From positions 1-22,712 of IMG/VR virus record IMGVR_UViG_3300030060_000165: a stretch of DNA of 22,712 nt. One strand, 5' to 3'. Source of the DNA: a virus. This document shows, piece by piece, positions 7,186 through 13,915 of the stretch. Both the position numbers and the translations under genes were made by a program. Every line of letters begins with the position of its first letter. Position 1 is the stretch's first letter. The notes under the pieces were generated by a model. That model ran no database searches and had not been told where the DNA came from. It worked only from the letters and a program-made list of their open reading frames with translations.

Positions 7186-7538
7186 TATTTCTTAGCCTTA
7201 CCGCCACGCATCATCTTTTTGACTTTGCCACCGCGCATCATGCCCATAGCTTTACGAGGAGATACACCCATTTTTTTAGATGCTTGTTTAGCTGCGCCAC
7301 CACCCATCATCTTTTTAGGCATAGCCATACCACCACCACGCATACGCTTGGCTTTCTTAGCGGCTCCGCCGCCCATCATTTTTTTAGGAATAGTTGATCC
7401 GCCGCCACGCATGCGTTTTGGAGCTTTAGTAGCGCCACCACCCATCATTTTTTTAGGTGCGGTTTTTTTAGTTAAACCAAAACCCATTTTTTCTGCTAAT
7501 TCTTTAAGAGCAGCCATTTGTTTTTTTGTGTCAGCCAT
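7185..7538 (-). CDS. Basic Met/Gly/Lys repeat protein
   Basis: A 117-aa, strongly basic, low-complexity protein. A short amphipathic start (MAALKELAEKMGFG) is followed by tandem 23-residue units of the form PKKMMGGGA...KRMRGGG (residues 28-50 and 51-73, then a partial third) and a tail of RGGKVKKMMRGGKAKK. No fold is expected from this composition. The Gly-Gly/Met-Arg motifs echo those in several other small proteins here. It overlaps the upstream gene by eight bases. A role in binding nucleic acid or membrane is possible from charge alone. The function is unknown. Confidence 0.65.
   Translation of the reverse strand: MADTKKQMAALKELAEKMGFGLTKKTAPKKMMGGGATKAPKRMRGGGSTIPKKMMGGGAAKKAKRMRGGGMAMPKKMMGGGAAKQASKKMGVSPRKAMGMMRGGKVKKMMRGGKAKK
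7320..7457 (-). repeat. Two tandem 69-bp coding repeats
   Basis: Units 7389-7457 and 7320-7388 encode residues 28-50 and 51-73 of the basic repeat protein, with a partial third unit below 7319. Both units start with codons for PKKMMGGGA and contain a downstream RMRGGG. The unit length is a multiple of three, so copy changes keep the reading frame. Confidence 0.75.
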
Positions 7539-7959
7539 TTTGCAACCTCATTCGCCTATTTAGAATTAAACGCACATAATCATCACGATCATAATGATCG
7601 TAGTATCCCATTTTTTCTAGCTTTTGACTAGCCTCATTAAGTTCCGACAATCTTTGCACAAAAACCATGGTAAAATCTGTTTGAAACGCCAGCAACCAAA
7701 CATCCATTTTGTTCAGCGCAAACCATTCATTCATTGCCATACAAGCTGCTTCAACTTCTTCATATGTTTGTTTAGGATCCCACTCTGTACATATAACAAC
7801 AGAGTACTTGTCATCAAAATATTTGCATTGTCTTGCAATTTGCCCCCATAAGTCTCCATCACAATCAATTATATTTAATTTATTGTCATATATTGCTTTT
7901 TTAGCAAACGGACAAGGCGCAAATCCTGTGGCTTTGTCAACCACACTAAGATCTGTCAT
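7531..7959 (-). CDS. Conserved unknown with CPFA motif (possibly DUF1415-like)
   Basis: A 142-aa cytoplasmic-type protein without a signal or membrane segment. Residues 13-22 read FAPCPFAKKA. A strand near 53-58 (SVVICT) precedes EEVEAACMAMNEWF (67-80), VWLLAFQTDF (87-96) and a C-terminal EASQKLEKMGYY and DDYVRLILNRR. I recall close relatives in marine cyanophages annotated only as hypothetical. The N-terminal CPFA plus later strand order resembles DUF1415, a bacterial family of unknown function; that relation is tentative. It sits among structural genes but does not look structural. Confidence 0.6.
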   Translation of the reverse strand: MTDLSVVDKATGFAPCPFAKKAIYDNKLNIIDCDGDLWGQIARQCKYFDDKYSVVICTEWDPKQTYEEVEAACMAMNEWFALNKMDVWLLAFQTDFTMVFVQRLSELNEASQKLEKMGYYDHYDRDDYVRLILNRRMRLQNG

Positions 7960-7982
7960 TACCCAGTTTTCAATTAAATCCT

Positions 7983-8261
7983 CTATTTCTTCCTTCTCTT
8001 TAATGATTTCACCCTTCTTGGCTTACCTGCTGGTTGCCCAAGCCTCTTCTTTTGAGCTATCCTACTACTCTTTTCTTTAGCAGTCATTTCGCTGGCTGTT
8101 TTGGGAGTTTTAGAAGAAATCCTTTTGGTGGGGCGGCAATATGGAGTACCCCGTTTTTCACCCTTCCTACGCCCACACGGTTTCCCCGTGCGCTGGTCCT
8201 TCCAGTCCTCTTTGAACCACCTCTTGAGCGCCAACCCACTTTTTGTTTTCCTGACTGCCAT
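7983..8261 (-). CDS. Small basic protein of a family seen in marine viruses
   Basis: A 92-aa protein rich in Lys and Arg. Key motifs are LKRWFKEDW (12-20), TGKPCGRRKGEKRGTPYCRP (25-44), SSKTPKTASEM (49-59) and a basic tail (KPRRVKSLKRRKK). I recall very similar short proteins from marine phages and also from large algal viruses; no function is assigned. The two Cys residues (29 and 42) within the basic core could pair or bind metal. It abuts the upstream 165-aa gene with no gap. It may be packaged with DNA, by charge only. Confidence 0.65.
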   Translation of the reverse strand: MAVRKTKSGLALKRWFKEDWKDQRTGKPCGRRKGEKRGTPYCRPTKRISSKTPKTASEMTAKEKSSRIAQKKRLGQPAGKPRRVKSLKRRKK

Positions 8262-8759
8262 CTAATAACCAGCCCCTCTAGCTATGGTAATCATCATTAT
8301 AAAAAATAATCCCACAGCAACTATAATTACTCCACCTACCATAAATGCAAGTTTTATGTTCTCTTGCAACTCTTTATGACGTTTAGCGGCTTCTCTCCTA
8401 GCCGCAGCAGCGGCCTCTTTAGCCTCCTGTATACGTTTTGCCCTTTCTGCCACTATAGAAGACCAGGTGCCATGTCCAAATCTCATGTCCACCATACTAG
8501 CAATTTCTTGCATCTGTTCTTTAGCCAGCTTCGCGTCTATGATTTCTTGCGCTACTGACTTTATACCAAACTGATCTCCTACTCCTACACCAGACTTTTT
8601 ATTACGCCTCTGTTGTACCTGTCTTTCACCCTCAAAGAGGTTGTCTATGTGTCCAGCGATTTCTGATACATCATTCGCTGTGCTAATGACACTTTTGATG
8701 CCATCGACTGCACTTTTAAATAATGCAAAGCCTGCTAAAGCAGTCGAAATTGGCTCCAT
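8262..8759 (-). CDS. Conserved virion-type protein with C-terminal membrane helix
   Basis: A 165-aa protein with the N-terminus MEPISTALAGFALFKSAVDG, an amphipathic helical start known to me from marine cyanophage and vibriophage proteins. Residues 49-64 contain a QQRRNKKSGVGVGDQFG motif, and 70-90 a QEIIDAKLAKEQMQEI helix. A charged coiled coil (about 103-135, RIQEAKEAAAAARREAAKRHKE) leads into one membrane segment (about 137-160). The role is unknown. One possibility is an internal or ejected protein that reaches the host membrane. Confidence 0.65.
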   Translation of the reverse strand: MEPISTALAGFALFKSAVDGIKSVISTANDVSEIAGHIDNLFEGERQVQQRRNKKSGVGVGDQFGIKSVAQEIIDAKLAKEQMQEIASMVDMRFGHGTWSSIVAERAKRIQEAKEAAAAARREAAKRHKELQENIKLAFMVGGVIIVAVGLFFIMMITIARGAGY

Positions 8760-8767
8760 TTAAACCT

Positions 8768-9052
8768 CTATGATTTTTGAGTAACTTTTCTTCTGTTACT
8801 CATAATAGCACCGCAACCTCTAGCAATATTAGGATTGCTAGACGGACGCTTTGCCTTGGTAACTGCCCCTCCATTGTTCATTGTAACTACACCGCCAAGA
8901 GCTTTTTTCTTGGCTTTCTTCTTCTTTTTGCCTCCAGTGCCGTAGTTAGCGGCACCAACCTTTCTACATTTTGCAATTGCGCCTGAGGCATAGGCACTTG
9001 GAAAAACTCTGTAACGAGCCTTTACCTTATGATAACAAGCGTCTTTAGGCAT
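8768..9052 (-). CDS. Small basic Cys-containing protein with GG motif tail
   Basis: A 94-aa protein. The N-terminal 38 residues (DACYHKVKARYRVFPSAYAS, then IAKCRKVGAANYG) form a conserved module that I recall from marine phages and large DNA viruses. A Lys-rich linker (42-50) follows, then an LGGVVTMNNGGAV segment, and the C-terminus ARGCGAIMSNRRKV. MNNGGAV also occurs in the 104-aa protein near the terminase, and the RGxGA end resembles two other proteins here. Cys6, Cys29 and Cys80 are present. It overlaps the upstream gene by eight bases. The function is unknown. Confidence 0.65.
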   Translation of the reverse strand: MPKDACYHKVKARYRVFPSAYASGAIAKCRKVGAANYGTGGKKKKKAKKKALGGVVTMNNGGAVTKAKRPSSNPNIARGCGAIMSNRRKVTQKS

Positions 9053-9377
9053 TTTTTCTGCTCCTTCGTAAAGACTCTTTGCCCCTCTTAAATATATTCA
9101 CTACCTCATTTTTACCCATGACTTTAGCTCTTTGCTCACCAACAGTCAGGATTTGAATCTTCCTAGCAAAAGGTTTTTTAATTTTTTTAACTTTTGCAAC
9201 AGTCGCTCTAGCATCTGCTGGAGTCGCAAACTTAATTCTGACAGTATCTTTGGGGTTTTCATCTGTATATAATCTCCTGCCAGAGCCTTTAGGTTTTTTA
9301 CCTGTTCCTACCTTCGGATCTTTTTTGCTCGGCGGCTTAGTAATTTGCTTACTCATCCGCGCTCTGTTCATAACCAT
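9045..9377 (-). CDS. Small basic protein with GSGRRLYTDENP motif
   Basis: A 110-aa basic protein. A disordered start (residues 15-33, PPSKKDPKVGTGKKPKGSG) leads into GRRLYTDENPKDTVRIKF and a helix-rich end (ADARATVAKVKKIKKPFARK, then VGEQRAKVMGKNEVVNIF). I recall near-identical proteins in marine phages and in algal giant viruses, without a known function. The ATG at 9377 overlaps the upstream stop as TAATG and has AGG eight bases upstream, so I prefer it; Met8 (9356) is an alternative because relatives tend to start there. Confidence 0.65.
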   Translation of the reverse strand: MVMNRARMSKQITKPPSKKDPKVGTGKKPKGSGRRLYTDENPKDTVRIKFATPADARATVAKVKKIKKPFARKIQILTVGEQRAKVMGKNEVVNIFKRGKESLRRSRKNA

Positions 9378-9535
9378 TATATAAACCTATTAGCTAATGC
9401 CGTTGCCACTATAAGAGCCGCAATTCCCCATAGTCGCATATCTAACTTATCTAATTGACGTTGAATTTCAGCGTAACGCTTATCACACGACTCTTCATGC
9501 TTTTCTAGCTGACGCAAGACTTCTTCTGGTGTCAT
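9377..9535 (-). CDS. 52-aa coiled-coil plus membrane-helix protein
   Basis: An intact 52-codon frame fills the space between two basic-protein genes and joins both by TAATG overlaps, good evidence that it is a real gene. The protein starts MTPEEVLRQLEKHEESCDKR and has a heptad-like charged helix to about residue 31 (YAEIQRQLDKLDMRL). One membrane segment follows (about 35-48, LWGIAALIVATALA). The layout resembles small phage membrane proteins such as haemolysin XhlA-like or holin-associated proteins. Function by layout only; an anchor for a virion or lysis protein is possible. Confidence 0.7.
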   Translation of the reverse strand: MTPEEVLRQLEKHEESCDKRYAEIQRQLDKLDMRLWGIAALIVATALANRFI

Positions 9536-9819
9536 TAGCACTTCCATCTTCTACGAGCCTGTCTTAAACGGCTATTCGGATCTTTTGCCGCTTTTGGAAA
9601 CTTTTTCATTTGTCCAGCAGATCTAGCGCAAAATGACTTACGCCGCTTTGCTGCCTTGCTGCCCTTTTTAACTTTACCTGTTACAGCAGTTTTTAACTTA
9701 CTGCCTGGGTTTTCTCTTCTATATCGAGCGACACCAGCCTTAGTCATTCCCGCTCCAGATTTAGTGGAGCGGAAATACTTTTTTGTCTTAGGAGGTTGTT
9801 TGTCCCTCTTACGAGCCAT
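9535..9819 (-). CDS. Small basic protein, DUF6321-like
   Basis: A 94-aa highly basic protein. Residues 21-50 carry SGAGMTKAGVARYRRENPGS and a KLKTAVTGKV segment. Residues 56-72 are AAKRRKSFCARSAGQMK, and the end is KDPNSRLRQARRRWKC. This pattern fits a family I recall as DUF6321, found in marine phages and large DNA viruses; the name is from memory. Conserved Cys64 and Cys94 stand out. It is the first of a run of basic small genes. A DNA- or RNA-binding role is plausible from the charge but is not shown. Confidence 0.7.
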   Translation of the reverse strand: MARKRDKQPPKTKKYFRSTKSGAGMTKAGVARYRRENPGSKLKTAVTGKVKKGSKAAKRRKSFCARSAGQMKKFPKAAKDPNSRLRQARRRWKC

Positions 9820-9821
9820 AG

Positions 9822-10223
9822 TTAGTAGCTCTTCTGCACTTGCATGATGATGGTATATGTATCAGCAGAGGAGTGGCCTACAGTCGTGAACATGATGTCA
9901 CCTGTAACACCAGAACTTGCTGGATTTGTTAAACCACCAAAACTGGTGTAATCGTGATGACCACTTTGATTTTCGCCTAACTCAATACAAAAATCATCTG
10001 TAGAAGCGTCAAATAGTATTTTGACCTTCATGCCATTACATTGCCACCAAATCTTTTCTATTGTAGCTCTAGTACAGGCTTGACCTACAGAGTTGTTAGA
10101 TAAGGCAGAAACATCTACCTTTTTAACAGCACTCTCACCAGAACCATCAGAAATATTGGTGAACTTTAATACAGCAGTTTTTTCACCATCAACAAGCGTC
10201 TGTGATGTTACAGCATCCGCCAT
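9822..10223 (-). CDS. Conserved virion structural protein
   Basis: A 133-aa beta-rich protein beginning MADAVTSQTLVDGEKTAVLKF. It continues with KKVDVSALS, then IEKIWWQCNGMKVKILFDAS and SGVTGDIMFTTVGHSSADTY, ending in MQVQKSY. This pattern is very common in marine phage structural clusters and is annotated as hypothetical or virion-associated. It follows the 209-aa gene with a GGAG site seven bases from the ATG. The immunoglobulin- or jelly-roll-like appearance suggests an external decoration or tail part. That is an inference from composition and position. Confidence 0.7.
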   Translation of the reverse strand: MADAVTSQTLVDGEKTAVLKFTNISDGSGESAVKKVDVSALSNNSVGQACTRATIEKIWWQCNGMKVKILFDASTDDFCIELGENQSGHHDYTSFGGLTNPASSGVTGDIMFTTVGHSSADTYTIIMQVQKSY

Positions 10224-10235
10224 GTTAATCTCCCT

Positions 10236-10865
10236 CTAGTAAACAGAATATTCTATTTCAAGAGTAGCACGGAAAGCTGTTAAGGCTGTATCACAAGCAT
10301 CTCCTGCACACATGTACAAGTGCTTGCTTGCAATAGCTGCGCTAATGTTTGGTTCAAACACATGAAAGTTTCCAGCAGTGTCATCAAGATTGATGTCAAC
10401 TTCAGTAACTGAATCTGTTGCAGAAATGCGTGGATTGAATGACGCAACGCCAGCGCCCACAATTTCTGTTCCAGATGATATTGCTGCATTTGTTGCAGTG
10501 CCAGAGGTTGCACTTAACTGCAAATTAGCCAAAGAGTTAGCATCACTAGCGGCAGCGGTTGTAATACCAATCACTACTTTATGAATAAAAAACTTTGAGG
10601 CTGTGACGAGAGCGTCTGGATGATCTGTGTTTAACTCACCCAATTCTACTAACACATCATCATCTGTATAAGTCACTGATGCTGCATTTGTGTCAGCTAG
10701 ACTCACTGCGAATGTTTGAATCTTACGAGTACCCAAAGAAATAAGCTGTCCTGTTGCATTTACAGAATAGCCTGTTTGAGTAATTGCACCAGTGGTGCCA
10801 TTTTTATTGGTTACTTGAAACCCGCCCTCAGAACGGACTGGTCCTTGGAAAGTAGTTGTAGCCAT
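10236..10865 (-). CDS. Conserved virion structural protein, first gene after capsid terminator
   Basis: A 209-aa protein starting MATTTFQGPVRSEGGFQVTN, an N-terminal signature I recall from marine phage structural clusters. The rest is Ala/Thr/Ser-rich with beta strands (FFIHKVVIGITTAAA; HVFEPNISAAIASKHLYMC) and ends ATLEIEYSVY. Two Cys lie near the C-terminus (MCAGDACDTA). It is the first gene after the major capsid terminator and has AGGAG before its start, so it may be transcribed from its own promoter. It is likely a head decoration or tail component. Confidence 0.65.
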   Translation of the reverse strand: MATTTFQGPVRSEGGFQVTNKNGTTGAITQTGYSVNATGQLISLGTRKIQTFAVSLADTNAASVTYTDDDVLVELGELNTDHPDALVTASKFFIHKVVIGITTAAASDANSLANLQLSATSGTATNAAISSGTEIVGAGVASFNPRISATDSVTEVDINLDDTAGNFHVFEPNISAAIASKHLYMCAGDACDTALTAFRATLEIEYSVY

Positions 10866-10891
10866 GTTTATCTCCTGTCGTGGCTAATGTC

Positions 10892-10908
10892 AGCCCCCAG
10901 TGGGCTGT
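10892..10908 (-). promoter_or_regulatory. Leader hairpin upstream of the 209-aa gene
   Basis: A perfect six-base-pair inverted repeat (CAGCCC and GGGCTG) with a five-base loop lies between the candidate promoter and the ribosome binding site. It has no T-run on the minus strand, so it is not a terminator for the operon. It could stabilise the 5' end of a transcript or mark a processing site. Confidence 0.45.
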
Positions 10909-10921
10909 CAGGGATAAAAAA

Positions 10922-10950
10922 ACTATACATTAAAAAAGAAAGGGCGGCAA
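10922..10950 (-). promoter_or_regulatory. Candidate sigma-70-type promoter for the tail operon
   Basis: On the minus strand TTGCCG (10945-10950) and TATAGT (10922-10927) are separated by exactly 17 bases. They match the consensus at four of six and five of six positions. The -35 box lies in the terminator stem. Predicted transcripts would start about 50 bases before the 209-aa gene and include the small hairpin. The match could be chance in A/T-rich DNA. Confidence 0.4.
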
Positions 10951-10960
10951 CTGCCGCCCC
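10931..10960 (-). terminator. Intrinsic terminator after the major capsid gene
   Basis: The minus strand reads GGGCGGC, loop AGTT, GCCGCCC, and then a T-rich tract TTTCTTTTTT. A seven-base-pair all-GC stem with a four-base loop and T-run is a textbook rho-independent terminator. It lies 24 bases after the capsid stop, in one of the few intergenic gaps. It would end or limit transcription after the capsid gene. Confidence 0.9.
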
Positions 10961-10983
10961 ATCTAAACAAGTATAATTGTACG

Positions 10984-11892
10984 TTATGCGCCTGGTGAAC
11001 CAAATACACAACGAGGATCGGAGAAGCCGAAGCTGTAACGCTCACGAGCCTTAAAACGCATGTTGCCAGTATCGAAGTCAGCTTCCATACCAGTTGTCAT
11101 GGGTGTGCGCTCAAAGTGCTTGAAGCCGTTAGGTGCATCCGTCTTGATAAAGAAAGCATCTGTATCAGTCAGGAAGTGGTTAACGACATAGCCCTCTGGA
11201 AGCATGCCCATGTTACGAATTGCGTTCACATCGTTGTCGGCGGTGCCTGGACGAAGTGTAGACTCAAGAAGACGGTCAGCTACAAACTGAAGCTGTGGCG
11301 GCACAATAAGCTTCATGCCACGAAGGGCAATAATCATATTGCGCTCATCAACGAATGTTGAGATGTCAATCAAGGCATTCTCAAGTGAGGTTTCGTTGAG
11401 GTCAGCAGCAGTTGATGGCTCATTACGCAGAGTGCCACCACCAGACAATGGGTGATCTGTAGCACAAAGCTCTTTTCCATCTCCACCTGTAAAGCTGCTA
11501 TCAAACGCATTGTTAAGCGTTGCAGCGGCTTTAACTTGCTTTGTATGAGCCATAGAACGTGCAAGAGCGCGGGTGTACCGTGCGCCTAAACGATCATACA
11601 GGTTATCTTCCAAAGCTTCTTCTGTTAACGCAAACGCAAGAGCGATTGTCTCATGCGTATAACGTGCAGTGAAAGCTTCTGATGCAGTATCAAATACAAC
11701 TCCAGAGCCTTCAGTCTTGGTGTTCGCATTACCAAAACCAGTGATCATAACCTCTTCTTCAAATGCACGATCTGAAGCTTCGGTATCATAGATTTCAGCA
11801 TGCTCGGCTTCGTAACGCTCATATTCCATTCCAAATAAGGCGTTAAGGCCAGGTTCTAGCTCTTTCGCTAGTTGGGCGCGAGATATAGCCAT
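10984..11892 (-). CDS. Major capsid protein (HK97-type fold expected)
   Basis: A 302-aa protein. The N-terminal helix (ISRAQLAKELEPGLNALFG) and the early EMxY-rich segment are followed by ITGFGNANTKTEGSGVVFD. A long helix carries EEALEDNLYDRLGARYTRAL, AHTKQVKAAATLNNAFD comes next, then a LCATDHPLSGGGTLRN loop. The later KLIVPPQLQFVADRLL, a typical phage capsid P-domain motif, and the C-terminal RFKARERYSFGFSDPR fit major capsid proteins of environmental phages. AAGGAGG precedes the start by eight bases, among the strongest sites here. It is preceded by scaffold and followed by a terminator, as expected for the most abundant virion protein. Confidence 0.9.
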   Translation of the reverse strand: MAISRAQLAKELEPGLNALFGMEYERYEAEHAEIYDTEASDRAFEEEVMITGFGNANTKTEGSGVVFDTASEAFTARYTHETIALAFALTEEALEDNLYDRLGARYTRALARSMAHTKQVKAAATLNNAFDSSFTGGDGKELCATDHPLSGGGTLRNEPSTAADLNETSLENALIDISTFVDERNMIIALRGMKLIVPPQLQFVADRLLESTLRPGTADNDVNAIRNMGMLPEGYVVNHFLTDTDAFFIKTDAPNGFKHFERTPMTTGMEADFDTGNMRFKARERYSFGFSDPRCVFGSPGA

Positions 11893-11904
11893 TGATCAGC
11901 CTCC

Positions 11905-12489
11905 TTATGCCAAGCCAGCGGCTTTTTGGCCGAAGACATGATTTTGAATGACACAATAGACATTCGTTGCATCAGAAGACACATCGCTATTCTCTGGATC
12001 TTCAGAGATGTCTATCACCTTAACTGACAAGTTTGCAGTTGTCGCACCATCAGACACATTCAACTCTGCACCAGAGATGCCAGTTGTTGTGCTTCCAGCG
12101 GAAGTGTAAACAATGTCAAAGTTGCCAAACAAATCAGCAACAGGGAATGCAGCATTACACTGAATTTCAAAGATAACCATAGGGTCATCAATGACAAAAG
12201 CAATAATGTCAGAAGCATTAGTGCTTGCAGGATAGAAGTTTGAAAACTTCTGCTCACCTGTTGTCGGATCAGTGAACTGACATCCATTAAACACACCAAC
12301 GATTGGTACTGTACCACCGTCAGCGTGTACTTCAATACCACCACCTGTTACTTGAGCAACCATATCACCTTGGAAAATAGCTGTTCCGTAGTTAGCAGCG
12401 ATACGATAACGGCTTTGCCCACCAGTATAGGGAGTTCCCCCTATTCTTTTTACTGGGCGCATGCCGAATGCGGCATCTTTATTCGCCAT
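11905..12489 (-). CDS. Capsid-associated structural protein (decoration candidate)
   Basis: A 194-aa beta-rich protein starting MANKDAAFGMRPVKRIGG, a signature commonly found directly before the major capsid gene in marine phage contigs. Strands include GDMVAQVTGGGIEV, PIVGVFNGCQF and IIAFVIDDPMVIFEIQ; the end is VIQNHVFGQ. AAGGAG lies nine bases before the ATG, so it is probably well expressed. The place between scaffold and capsid genes suggests a head decoration or stabilising protein. No enzymatic motif is visible. Confidence 0.7.
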   Translation of the reverse strand: MANKDAAFGMRPVKRIGGTPYTGGQSRYRIAANYGTAIFQGDMVAQVTGGGIEVHADGGTVPIVGVFNGCQFTDPTTGEQKFSNFYPASTNASDIIAFVIDDPMVIFEIQCNAAFPVADLFGNFDIVYTSAGSTTTGISGAELNVSDGATTANLSVKVIDISEDPENSDVSSDATNVYCVIQNHVFGQKAAGLA

Positions 12490-12512
12490 GATCTAGTCTC
12501 CTTCGACTATCA

Positions 12513-12971
12513 CTACTCCTCTCCTTTGGGTCCACCAAAGGACACAGAAGAGGATCGTTGAGGTTTTAGCTTTGGCATGTTTGGATTGCTTTCACGCATC
12601 CAATCACGATCCACAGCCTCCATTTGATTCTGCGTCACACCTTGGTAATGAGCAGTTCTTTGTTCCACGATCTCTTCAGGGATTCTGGCTAAAACCAATC
12701 CACCCACGCCGATCACGCCAGCGTTTTTTCCTTCATCTATCACAGGAGCGTCAAATTCAGGATAATCTTCGGCTCTTACAAGCTCCCATCCCTCTCTACG
12801 CTTCTTATGGATGTTATTTCGGTCATCGTAGCCCATTACGGACTCACGGATCCAACGGTGTTTATAGCCAACTGGGGCTTCAGGTGCTTCTAAAGTTGAA
12901 GGCGGCTTCCACGCGGCAACTCTCGCTGTTTTTTCACGGGTTTGCGAATCCCTGCTTGCACGATCAGTCAT
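12513..12971 (-). CDS. Conserved head-module protein of unknown function
   Basis: A 152-aa protein. A disordered charged start precedes AAWKPPSTLEAPEAPVGYKH, then RWIRESVMGYDDRNN and REGWELVRAEDYPEFDAPV, then IGVGGLVLARIPEEIVEQR. The C-terminus is Ser/Pro-rich with SSSVSFGGP. I recall this order in marine phages, between scaffold and capsid genes. It overlaps the scaffold gene by four bases (ATGA), which supports joint translation. No fold is recognised. It may assist head assembly. Confidence 0.65.
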   Translation of the reverse strand: MTDRASRDSQTREKTARVAAWKPPSTLEAPEAPVGYKHRWIRESVMGYDDRNNIHKKRREGWELVRAEDYPEFDAPVIDEGKNAGVIGVGGLVLARIPEEIVEQRTAHYQGVTQNQMEAVDRDWMRESNPNMPKLKPQRSSSVSFGGPKGEE

Positions 12972-13897
12972 GTCGCTTTCCTCTCTAGTTTAGCAACTTC
13001 TTGAGCCATTTTCTCAAGTGGTATTTTCATTCTCTCGGCAACTCTTACTTGCCCCGGCGTTAACTGCACCGTCTTTTTCCGCCCAGTTTTACTTGATGAC
13101 CGTCCATTAGACGCAGGAGCAACAGCTTGGGCGCTTTGCTTTTGTTCCTGAAACTTGTGCGGCATTTCTTGGCGCATACGCCTATCAATCTCCGCATAAT
13201 ATTCATCTGATGATGGATCAAAGCCCTCTTGAGCCACCAATTGTTCGTGAATAGCTGTAGCACCACGAGTCATAAACATATCAGTGCCAAACCACGAGTT
13301 TTTGCTCATCCAAGATTTAAGCTTTGGATCAAGCTCTTGTGGCTGTTGCGGCTGTTGTGGCTGTTGCACTTGCTGTTGTACGGGTTGTGCAGCTTGCCGC
13401 TCCTGACGATTTTTTTGAATGCGAAGTCGCTCTTTTTCAATGGCTAATGAAGAGATTAACTCTTGCGCCTGAGCCATTTTTTCCATATCACCGCCATCAT
13501 AAGCCTCTTGCAACATTCTTTTTGCTGCGGCTGTCTGACTTTCTACACGACCATCGTACTCAGCTATATACCCTTGATCTAACTGAGCTATGCGCTGCTT
13601 CATCTCTTCATTTTGCTGTTGCACTTGTTGTGCGTAAGCATAAGCAGCCTCTGCCTCTTCAATCGCTTGTTTGCGTTTGGCAGTCAGTTGATTAATACGT
13701 TTTTGAACTTTTTCGCTGTAGTTTTCTAGCTCTGAATCATCTTCACCCTGTACAATTGTACTGGTTTCTTCAGATTCCGCTTGAACAGGAGATTCATCAA
13801 CAATCGTCTCTTGTGCAGATTGCGAAGTATCATCTTCTATCTCAAAGGATACAGATTCCTGCTCAGACTCTTTTTCCATTAATTCATTTGCATTCAT
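12968..13897 (-). CDS. Scaffolding protein
   Basis: A 309-aa acidic-to-basic helical protein. Residues 1-55 are acidic and disordered. About 58-165 form a long coiled coil (SEKVQKRINQLTAKRKQAIE; QQNEEMKQRIAQLDQ; EAYDGGDMEKMAQAQELI). A Gln/Pro tract (about 172-187) follows. Then comes LKSWMSKNSWFGTDMFMTRG, a motif typical of phage scaffolds, and a DEYYAEIDRRMRQEMP helix. The C-terminus is basic (TGRKKTVQLTPGQVRVAERM) and could bind the capsid shell. AGGAG lies before the start. Position between the co-chaperonin and capsid genes agrees. Confidence 0.8.
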   Translation of the reverse strand: MNANELMEKESEQESVSFEIEDDTSQSAQETIVDESPVQAESEETSTIVQGEDDSELENYSEKVQKRINQLTAKRKQAIEEAEAAYAYAQQVQQQNEEMKQRIAQLDQGYIAEYDGRVESQTAAAKRMLQEAYDGGDMEKMAQAQELISSLAIEKERLRIQKNRQERQAAQPVQQQVQQPQQPQQPQELDPKLKSWMSKNSWFGTDMFMTRGATAIHEQLVAQEGFDPSSDEYYAEIDRRMRQEMPHKFQEQKQSAQAVAPASNGRSSSKTGRKKTVQLTPGQVRVAERMKIPLEKMAQEVAKLERKAT

Positions 13898-13915
13898 TAC
13901 AAGCTCCTGTCTGCA

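Noticed and set aside
7219-7563. Long open frame on the plus strand opposite the Met-Gly repeat gene
   Set aside because: It is rich in Pro/Ile/Leu because it mirrors the repeated Gly/Met/Lys codons. It has no ribosome site and runs against the operon direction.
10280-10513. Leu/Gln-rich minus-strand frame inside the 209-aa gene
   Set aside because: It is nested, has no start signal, and is a typical out-of-frame by-product of Ala/Thr codons.
10888-10920. CAGCCC/GGGCTG hairpin read as a plus-strand terminator because of the following A/T-rich run
   Set aside because: The plus strand after the stem has an A-run, not a T-run, and there are no plus-strand genes to end. It was kept only as a leader hairpin.
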